Below, piece after piece: positions 19,289 to 26,080 of a stretch of DNA of 64,000 nucleotides (position 1 is the first letter of the stretch; the number at the start of each line of letters is the position of its first letter). Source of the stretch: Maribacter sp. (GTDB lineage: Bacteria; Bacteroidota; Bacteroidia; Flavobacteriales; Flavobacteriaceae); contig JAHDDP010000013.1 in NCBI GenBank assembly GCA_020629285.1, positions 1 to 64,000 on the forward strand, given 5' to 3'. Under the pieces are notes generated by a model. That model did not search any database. It saw only the letters and a list, made by a program, of their open reading frames with translations, and had not been told where the DNA came from. The position numbers were made by a program, and so were the translations under genes.

Positions 19289-20305
19289 TCAGTCACGTAT
19301 TTTCTGTTCCCAAATCCATGCATAATTCATGGCCTCTTCTAAAGTATACTCCGCTTTCCAGCCCAATACTTTATTTGCTTTAGTGGTATCTGCATAAGCA
19401 GTGGTAATATCACCTGGTCTTCTGTCAACTATTTTATAATTTAATTTTCTACCAGATACTTTTTCAAAACTTTTTATAGCCTCTAATACCGAGCTACCAG
19501 TTCCGGTACCTACATTAAAAACTTCAAAATTAGATTCGTTTTTTCCGTTCAACAAACGCTCTAAAGCAACCACATGGGCTTTAGCCAAATCTACCACATA
19601 AATATAATCTCTTATACAAGTACCATCTGGTGTAGGGTAATCATCCCCAAAAACGGATAATTGATCCCTTAATCCAATACCGGTTTGCGTAATAAAAGGC
19701 ACCAAATTCTGAGGCACTCCTTTTGGCAACTCCCCTATTTCTCCACTCGGGTGTGCACCCATTGGATTAAAATAACGTAATGCAATTGCATTTAAACTTG
19801 GAGTAACTTTACAGGTATCTGCTATTATTTCTTCGCCCATTTGCTTGGTATTACCGTATGGTGATTCTGCTACCTTAACCGGTGCGTCTTCTGTAATCGG
19901 CATTTTATCTGCCTGACCATATACCGTACAAGAAGAGCTAAAAATAAAACTAGCCTTGTTCTTTTTACAAAGTTCCTTTAATATGTAAACTAGCGTACCA
20001 ATATTGTTTTCATAATACAACAATGGTTTCTCAACACTTTCACCTACTGCTTTAGAGGCAGCAAAATGGATAACGCCAGCAACATCTTGGTATCGTTGAA
20101 AAAAGTCTTCAACTTTATGCTTTTCTTTTAAATCTAACTTTTCATAAAGCGGCTTTTTACCTGTGATCGCTTTAATACCATCAAGTACATTTTCATCAGA
20201 GTTAGAGCAATCATCTATAATGACCACTTCAAAGCCTTTGTTTTGAAGCTCTACTACTGTGTGAGAACCGATAAAACCTAATCCGCCTGTTACTAATACT
20301 TTCAT
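19289..20305 (-). CDS. galE: UDP-glucose 4-epimerase
   Basis: Short-chain dehydrogenase-type epimerase that interconverts UDP-glucose and UDP-galactose with bound NAD+. At 338 residues the length is exact for GalE. The nucleotide-binding loop GGLGFIGSH is at the N-terminus. FIFSSSCTVYG with the catalytic serine and SPYGNTKQMGEE with the YxxxK pair are present, as are the GalE-type RYFNPMGAHPSGEIGE and DGTCIRDYIYVVDLA. It sits 44 bp downstream of the aminotransferase gene on the same strand, within a surface-sugar group. Confidence 0.95.
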   Translation of the reverse strand: MKVLVTGGLGFIGSHTVVELQNKGFEVVIIDDCSNSDENVLDGIKAITGKKPLYEKLDLKEKHKVEDFFQRYQDVAGVIHFAASKAVGESVEKPLLYYENNIGTLVYILKELCKKNKASFIFSSSCTVYGQADKMPITEDAPVKVAESPYGNTKQMGEEIIADTCKVTPSLNAIALRYFNPMGAHPSGEIGELPKGVPQNLVPFITQTGIGLRDQLSVFGDDYPTPDGTCIRDYIYVVDLAKAHVVALERLLNGKNESNFEVFNVGTGTGSSVLEAIKSFEKVSGRKLNYKIVDRRPGDITTAYADTTKANKVLGWKAEYTLEEAMNYAWIWEQKIRD

Positions 20306-20349
20306 TTATAATGCTGTTTGAACGTTATCAAATTTAAAAAACTACACCA

Positions 20350-21504
20350 CTACCCGTTTACAAATCCGATAATTAACTCGGTTATGTAGTTAATCTGTTC
20401 TTCATCTAATTCTGTATGCATCGGTAAAGACAATACTTCTGTGACTAATTGATTGGTTACAGGAAAATCTTCTTCCTTATATCGATCATCTAGATAAGCT
20501 TTCTGGTTATGTAGCGGAATTGGGTAGTAGACACCAAAAGGAACTTTATTTTCAGCCAGAAATTGTGCTAGCTCATCTCTTTTACCATTTGTAATTCTCA
20601 AAGTATATTGATGAAAAACATGACAATCGCAAACATCGCAAATACCCTCACAATTATTTACGGTTACGGGAGTAATGATATGCTCTTGACCCTCAAAGGC
20701 TTTTGAATACGCACGAGCGGCATTTCTTCTTGCATCGCAATATCCATCTAGCTTAGGTAGTTTTGCCCTCAATACTGCAGCTTGTATAGAATCTAATCTT
20801 GAATTTACGCCAACTACATCATGGTGGTAACGCTCGTACATACCATGATTAACAATACCTCTTAAGGTATGTGCCAGTTCATCATCATTGGTAAAAATTG
20901 CCCCTCCATCACCATAACATCCTAAATTTTTAGAAGGAAAGAAAGATGTTGCACCTACATTACCCATACTACCTGCCATATGCTTTGTACCATCTTTTGA
21001 AAGATATTTAGCTCCAATTGCCTGAGCATTATCTTCAATAACGAACAAATCATGTTTTTTTGCCAACTCAAGAATAGCATCCATATTGGCACATTGACCG
21101 AATAAATGAACAGGGACTATAGCTTTCGTTTTTGGTGTTATTGCTTTTTCTATAGCTTCTATATCAATGTTGAACGTATCTGGATAGACATCTACCAAAA
21201 CCGGAGTCAATTGTAACAATGCAATAACCTCTACTGTAGCGGCAAAAGTAAAATCTGCAGTAATAACCTCATCACCAGGCTTCAAACCTAAACCCATCAT
21301 TGCAATCTGCAAAGCATCGGTACCATTGGCACATGGTATTACATGCTTAACCTGAAGGTAATCTTCTAGCTCCTTCTGAAAAGCATGAACCTCTGGTCCG
21401 TTTATAAATGCCGACGTTTCTAAAATTTGAGTTATAGAAGTATTTACTTGATCTTTAATTTCTTGGTATTGACCACCTAGGTCTACCATTTGTATCTTTT
21501 TCAT
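20350..21504 (-). CDS. DegT/DnrJ/EryC1/StrS-family sugar aminotransferase
   Basis: A 384-residue PLP-dependent aminotransferase acting on nucleotide-linked keto sugars. The substrate-anchoring segment PCANGTDALQIAMM is near residue 58. FVIEDNAQAIGA holds the PLP-binding aspartate. The Schiff-base lysine is in FFPSKNLGCYGDGGA (about residue 190). VNSRLDSIQAAVLR and PIPLHNQKAY are family-typical. A cysteine-rich insertion, NCEGICDVCDCHVFHQY (about residues 285-300), is unusual and might bind a metal. Its position between galE and waaA suggests a role in lipopolysaccharide or capsule sugar synthesis. Confidence 0.92.
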   Translation of the reverse strand: MKKIQMVDLGGQYQEIKDQVNTSITQILETSAFINGPEVHAFQKELEDYLQVKHVIPCANGTDALQIAMMGLGLKPGDEVITADFTFAATVEVIALLQLTPVLVDVYPDTFNIDIEAIEKAITPKTKAIVPVHLFGQCANMDAILELAKKHDLFVIEDNAQAIGAKYLSKDGTKHMAGSMGNVGATSFFPSKNLGCYGDGGAIFTNDDELAHTLRGIVNHGMYERYHHDVVGVNSRLDSIQAAVLRAKLPKLDGYCDARRNAARAYSKAFEGQEHIITPVTVNNCEGICDVCDCHVFHQYTLRITNGKRDELAQFLAENKVPFGVYYPIPLHNQKAYLDDRYKEEDFPVTNQLVTEVLSLPMHTELDEEQINYITELIIGFVNG

Positions 21505-21593
21505 CTGTTGTAATTACATGAAGTCGTACAAAAATACGAAACAGACGACACTAATTTTATGGAAGAAACGTAATTTAGCCTAAAAGCATCTGT

Positions 21594-22841
21594 TTGAACT
21601 TTCTCTATAATCTTCTTGTCATAAGCGCATCTGCCATTTTAAAGGTATTGGCATTGGTGAATTCAAAACTCTCGCTATTTGTAAAGGGCAGAACTGAAAC
21701 TATTTCGCTTATTAAGCAATCTATTTCAAAAGAAGACAGTGTTATTTGGATTCATGCAGCATCTTTAGGCGAGTATGAACAAGGTTTACCTGTTATAGAA
21801 CAATTAAAAATTCATCATCCTACACATAAAATAGTACTTACTTTTTTTTCTCCTTCAGGATACGAAGTAAAAAAGAATAGCAAAATAGCCGATGTTATTT
21901 GCTACCTACCAATGGATACAAAGCGGAAAGTAAAATCGTTTTTGACAGCCGCACACCCAGATATTGCCATCTTTGTAAAGTATGAGATATGGCCTAATTA
22001 CTTAACTGCCTTAAAAAAGGCTGATACTCCCACCTATTTAATTTCCGCATTATTTAAAGACAATCAAATTTATTTTAAGTGGTATGGTGGTTTTATGCGC
22101 AACGCATTAAATAACTTCTCGCACTTTTTTGTGCAAAACGAAAAATCAAAATCATTATTAAATTCGGTTAACTATACTAATGTAACCATTGCCGGAGATA
22201 CTCGTTTTGATAGAGTAAATGAAATAGTAGCGCGTGACAACAAATTAGATTTCATGACCTGCTTTAAAAATGATAAATACTGCTTTGTTGCAGGAAGCAC
22301 ATGGGCAGAGGACGAAAAGATTATTATAGACTATATCAATAAAAATGTTCAGCCAATAAAATTTGTAATAGCTCCGCACGCCATTAAGGATAATCATATT
22401 GAAGAAATAATAGCAGCTATTGACAAAAAAATTATACGCTATACAGAAATGGAAAACGTAAATTTAGCTGAATATGATGTACTTGTCATTGACACCATAG
22501 GTATTTTGACCAAAGTGTATAGCTATGCCGACATCGCATATGTAGGTGGCGGTTTTGCTACAGGTTTGCACAATACATTAGAGCCAGGCGTCTTCGGTAT
22601 CCCGGTTATAATAGGTCCGAAGTATGATGGATTTGCCGAGGCAGAAGAATTGGTACAACTAGGCGGTGTCATTTCTATAAAGAACGATCATGAATTTCAA
22701 GAGCATGCGGATAAGTGCTTTGAAGATATTGACTACAGGTCAAAAATCGGTCTTATAAACACAGGCTACATCAAAGAAAAAGCTGGTGCTACCGAACGTA
22801 TTGTTTCTAAATTAAATGTAGTTTCAACATCGAATAATTGA
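21594..22841 (+). CDS. waaA: Kdo transferase (lipid A)
   Basis: 3-deoxy-D-manno-octulosonic acid transferase, a GT30 enzyme that adds Kdo to lipid A precursor at the inner membrane. It is 415 residues with a membrane anchor at the N-terminus. IWIHAASLGEYEQGLPVIE contains the family's catalytic glutamate. LTFFSPSGYEVKK, FVKYEIWPNYL and AYVGGGFATGLHNTLEPGVFGIPVIIGP follow, the last typical of GT-B donor binding. Translation begins at TTG (21594), because the nearest upstream ATG is followed by a stop and the family N-terminus aligns here. Confidence 0.93.
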   Translation: MNFLYNLLVISASAILKVLALVNSKLSLFVKGRTETISLIKQSISKEDSVIWIHAASLGEYEQGLPVIEQLKIHHPTHKIVLTFFSPSGYEVKKNSKIADVICYLPMDTKRKVKSFLTAAHPDIAIFVKYEIWPNYLTALKKADTPTYLISALFKDNQIYFKWYGGFMRNALNNFSHFFVQNEKSKSLLNSVNYTNVTIAGDTRFDRVNEIVARDNKLDFMTCFKNDKYCFVAGSTWAEDEKIIIDYINKNVQPIKFVIAPHAIKDNHIEEIIAAIDKKIIRYTEMENVNLAEYDVLVIDTIGILTKVYSYADIAYVGGGFATGLHNTLEPGVFGIPVIIGPKYDGFAEAEELVQLGGVISIKNDHEFQEHADKCFEDIDYRSKIGLINTGYIKEKAGATERIVSKLNVVSTSNN

Positions 22842-22948
22842 ATTATTTTCAATTAACTACCTACTATATTATTGAATAAACCATTTTTATAACAACTAGA
22901 TATTGTGTAGAAAATATACTTTACACAGATACTTTCTATACGTTAATC

Positions 22949-22970
22949 GATTTTACACTTCTATTTAACA
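22949..22970 (+). promoter_or_regulatory. Upstream element shared by two tiny genes (copy 1)
   Basis: GATTTTACACTTCTATTTAA lies 47 bp before the 45-residue gene. A near copy, GATTTTACATCTATTTAA, is at 23291. Probably a shared promoter or leader element. Confidence 0.4.
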
Positions 22971-23016
22971 GCACTTTAGGTTAGATCTACCATATTGAAA
23001 GCAGAACAATAGAATA

Positions 23017-23154
23017 ATGAATATGGAAAAAGGACTAACTTCAGGAGTTAAAATACTCAATGGATTTCTTAAATTAATGGTTACCTGCTTGGTAATAATA
23101 CTTTTATCTGTACCCTTGGCAGGCATAGCAGATTGGTTGAATCTTATTCAATAG
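23017..23154 (+). CDS. Small single-pass membrane protein (45 aa)
   Basis: A 45-residue open frame starting at ATG 23017 (a second ATG is two codons on), with a polar amphipathic N-terminus (GLTSGVKILNGFLKL). One membrane helix (about 21-37; MVTCLVIILLSVPLAGIA) and a short aromatic tail follow. No recognised family. A second similar gene lies 234 bp downstream, and both are preceded by a near-identical element, which supports real expression. The coding call rests on composition and the paired arrangement only. Confidence 0.5.
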   Translation: MNMEKGLTSGVKILNGFLKLMVTCLVIILLSVPLAGIADWLNLIQ

Positions 23155-23290
23155 ATTTCATCATAATAATACTTACGAAAGCTACAAATTGTGATATAAA
23201 ATTCTAAAGTGCTGTAATTCAGATATCGACGAGATACCATTTTCTAGGCTGAAATGCATATTTTAAAAAACATATACCACAAAAATGTAG

Positions 23291-23310
23291 GATTTTACAT
23301 CTATTTAAGA
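23291..23310 (+). promoter_or_regulatory. Upstream element shared by two tiny genes (copy 2)
   Basis: GATTTTACATCTATTTAA, 80 bp upstream of the 40-residue gene, repeats the element at 22949 with a 2-base deletion. Confidence 0.4.
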
Positions 23311-23388
23311 GAGTTTTACAACTTTTTCTATGGAATTGTTGCTTAATTCAACTAACTTTAGTAGTGTAACTTTAAAGTAGGTAATGTT

Positions 23389-23511
23389 ATGAACAATTTA
23401 TCTTTCAAAACCGGAGTAGAGACTTATCTATCCGTGCTTGTTATTGCAATGCATGCATTTTTAGCTGTCGTTGTAGTAGGAGCTTTTTTAGCCCTTTTGG
23501 GGATTGTCTAA
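23389..23511 (+). CDS. Small single-pass membrane protein (40 aa)
   Basis: A 40-residue open frame (MNNLSFKTGVETYLSVLVIA and onward) with a polar N-terminus and one long membrane helix (about residues 14-40). It resembles the 45-residue neighbour in layout: a short polar segment with a TGV or SGV motif, then a helix rich in V, L and A. It ends 46 bp before a strong terminator hairpin, consistent with a short transcript. Function unknown. Confidence 0.5.
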   Translation: MNNLSFKTGVETYLSVLVIAMHAFLAVVVVGAFLALLGIV

Positions 23512-23550
23512 TCTTTTAATACCAAATCCTTATTGAGAAAAAATTACTTT

Positions 23551-23585
23551 AAAAAAAATGCCCCTTATTCAAGGGGCATTTTTTA
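23551..23585. terminator. Terminator after the tiny membrane genes
   Basis: Ten-bp stem AATGCCCCTT / AAGGGGCATT with loop ATTC, flanked by an A tract and a T tract. Strong intrinsic terminator for the plus-strand small genes. Confidence 0.8.
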
Positions 23586-23645
23586 TATGATCTATTCATG
23601 TAATATTTAATCTTATAATTCTTCTAAAATTATTAAAGAAAAACA

Positions 23646-23679
23646 AAAGGGCTGTTGATTTCTAAATCAACAGCCCTTT
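23646..23679 (-). terminator. Terminator of the GH16 gene
   Basis: Sixteen-bp stem AAAGGGCTGTTGATTT and its complement with a two-base loop, 18 bp beyond the GH16 stop. On the minus strand it is followed by a T-rich stretch. Confidence 0.8.
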
Positions 23680-23696
23680 ATATAAACCAAATGTTA

Positions 23697-25781
23697 TTAT
23701 TGATAAACTCTTACATAATCTACTTCCATAGTATCTTCTGTAAAAGCCGCATCGATAGTACCACCTAATGTACCACCCATAGCGACATTCATTATTAAAA
23801 AGAAATCAGCATTGAATGGTGTTGTAGCATTGTTCACAAAACTGTTATGTACTAACTGATCATCTACAACAAACTTAATACTATCAGGTGTCCACTCTAC
23901 AGTATAATTATGAAACTCAGAAGTTGCATTTTCCACTGGCGTAGATCCTACTACGGCATTACCTGCAGAATTACCAGGATAATGTAATGCACTACTAATA
24001 GTATTGTTATTATTACCAACATGTTCCATAATATCTATCTCTCCAGCCGTAGGCCAACCAACTTCATCAAAATTAGCACCCAAAGCCCATAATGCAGGCC
24101 AAGTACCACCAGCTGATGGAAGTTTAGCTCTTATCTCAACTCTACCGTAAGTAAACTCAAATAAGTTTTCAGATTTAATACGACCCGAAGTGATTCCGCC
24201 AGAAGGAGAAACACCAAAATCAAAAAACAAGACAACTCGATCATAAGTACCAACAGGAACACCAGTGAAATCAAATGTTAGTGTTTCCCAGGCATTTGCA
24301 ACAGTTGAATTTACACTTACCTCAACATTCTCATCAGCATTAGCTTGATTCTCAAGTTTCAAAATTATATTGGCTCCAGCTGCAGGCGACCATGTTTTTA
24401 AACTAATACTAGGATATGCAACAAGATCAACCGGTGCAGACAAATCAAAGAAAGAACCTGCCCATGTCTCAGCACCTAAAGCTTTAGTAGATTCTGCAAC
24501 ATTAGCACTAGTATTCTCTCCCGTAGGATCCGGATTTGCAATAACTGCAGTACCAACACCACCAAAACCAGTAAAAACAGGGGCCGCACCTTCAAAATCT
24601 TCTAAAGTTTGCGTAGCACCACTTCCATCGACTAATGTCATTTCATCAAAATAGTGAACAGCTGCTTCTCCCTCACCAGCTATAGCGGTAATTTTTAAAA
24701 CACCGTCTTCAACTTTAACGTTTTCAGCTGCATCTGTATATGTTTGAGCCTCACCATTACCCCAGCCACCTGCGCCAAGGTCATAACCCCAATTGGCAGC
24801 ATTTGGTGCACCATCAACATCAAACTCATCTGACCAAACTAAATTGGTATAAATGGTTTCAAGACTTTCGTCTCCACCATCAACAGCAACATCAGAAGTA
24901 AATTTATGATACCACGCTAAATCAGCATTCTCCGTATCATATGTTCTTACATATAAGAAATCCTCGCTTATAGATAGTATTTCATATACAGAAGAACCTA
25001 CATAGTACCCCATGAAACCTCCATCAGAAAATGTCATTTGTATTCCAGTTGTCTCACCCTCTGGAACATTTCCTTCTACTTCAGAAAGCTGAACAGCTTT
25101 TTCACCTGAAGTATCAAAATCATAACAAAAATCAATATCCTCACCTCCGCCAACAACAGCTTTATGACCTACATTAAAATATGTTTGACCTTTATTATCT
25201 AATGTGTAAACTAAACCGCCATTCGCATTTACTGAAAATGTAAGTTCATCATCACAAAGACAATCAGAATCTTCCGTTCCACATTTTTCAAATGCAGCAG
25301 CGGAATACCATTTAGGATACCACCAATCGCCATCAATACCTTCTCTAGCAGGTCCAAGTCCTAAGTGACCCTGCTGAGATGCCGCTAAAAACCAAGTTTT
25401 TGAGCTATCGTTAGTTAAAAAAGTTACCGTTTCAGTATCGGTAAAAGCTAATGAAACAGAAACCTCTAAAGTCTCAGATATCTTTTTACCTTCAGATGAA
25501 CCCGCAGTAATAGTTACAGTATATATATTATCACCTATTTCTTCATAGGTTTTTGAAGTTGCCCCAGAAGTTTCCAGAGCACTTGTGCCATCACCAAAAT
25601 CATAATGATAATAATTAGCATTTGTTGCTAATGCTGTAAAGTCGAATACACCTTCGCCCATGTTCTGAGCACTAACCGTAAGATTAGAAGGTGTAACCGA
25701 TTCTGGAATATCAATGTCATCACCATCGCAGCTCATCATTACTGCAAATACCGACACCATGATGTACTTTAATTTTTTCAT
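23697..25781 (-). CDS. GH16 beta-glucanase (laminarinase-like) lipoprotein with PKD domain
   Basis: A 694-residue secreted glycoside hydrolase, probably for beta-1,3-glucans such as laminarin. The N-terminus is a lipoprotein signal (VFAVMMSC, Cys about 19), so it is likely surface- or membrane-anchored. A PKD-like domain spans about 30-108 (YHYDFGDGTSALETSG). A lipocalin-like or glycan-related region (about 110-300, with FSVNANGGLVYTLDN) follows, then the GH16 catalytic domain (about 310-694). The active site GEIDIMEHVG gives nucleophile Glu581, Asp583 and acid/base Glu586. The domain is interrupted by a beta-sandwich insert at about 375-525 (FDFTGVPVGTYDRVVLFFDFG). The neighbouring regulator gene probably controls it. 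Confidence 0.9.
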   Translation of the reverse strand: MKKLKYIMVSVFAVMMSCDGDDIDIPESVTPSNLTVSAQNMGEGVFDFTALATNANYYHYDFGDGTSALETSGATSKTYEEIGDNIYTVTITAGSSEGKKISETLEVSVSLAFTDTETVTFLTNDSSKTWFLAASQQGHLGLGPAREGIDGDWWYPKWYSAAAFEKCGTEDSDCLCDDELTFSVNANGGLVYTLDNKGQTYFNVGHKAVVGGGEDIDFCYDFDTSGEKAVQLSEVEGNVPEGETTGIQMTFSDGGFMGYYVGSSVYEILSISEDFLYVRTYDTENADLAWYHKFTSDVAVDGGDESLETIYTNLVWSDEFDVDGAPNAANWGYDLGAGGWGNGEAQTYTDAAENVKVEDGVLKITAIAGEGEAAVHYFDEMTLVDGSGATQTLEDFEGAAPVFTGFGGVGTAVIANPDPTGENTSANVAESTKALGAETWAGSFFDLSAPVDLVAYPSISLKTWSPAAGANIILKLENQANADENVEVSVNSTVANAWETLTFDFTGVPVGTYDRVVLFFDFGVSPSGGITSGRIKSENLFEFTYGRVEIRAKLPSAGGTWPALWALGANFDEVGWPTAGEIDIMEHVGNNNNTISSALHYPGNSAGNAVVGSTPVENATSEFHNYTVEWTPDSIKFVVDDQLVHNSFVNNATTPFNADFFLIMNVAMGGTLGGTIDAAFTEDTMEVDYVRVYQ

Positions 25782-25841
25782 AGTTAATTTTTTGAGTTAA
25801 TTATTTGATTTACAATTTATCTAAACATAACACCAACTAAC

Positions 25842-26077
25842 TATGTAGTGTTAAAATTAAAATAATCGCTTATGCAATTTACAATATGCAATTATCAAAT
25901 TATAAATTTTTACCACTACAAAAAACATACAATACAAAATAAATGGCTCAAAAAAGAGATTATGATAACCAAATACGTGAATTATCAACTTAAAATCAAA
26001 AACAAAACATACACTACAAATACATGAAAACAGCTATTGTTGTGGTAATGTTGTGGTGGATTTGAATATTGTAGTGG
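25842..26077. promoter_or_regulatory. Cluster of TGTAGTG/GTTGTGGT motifs
   Basis: The 299-bp gap between the GH16 gene and the regulator gene contains no gene but several related motifs. TGTAGTGTT is near 25843. TACCACTACA at 25911 and ACACTACAAA at 26011 are inverse copies. GTTGTGGT lies at 26039 and 26050 (11 bp apart), and GTAGTGGA at 26071. The spacing of about one and two helical turns suggests operator sites. Confidence 0.35.
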
Positions 26078-26080
26078 AGA

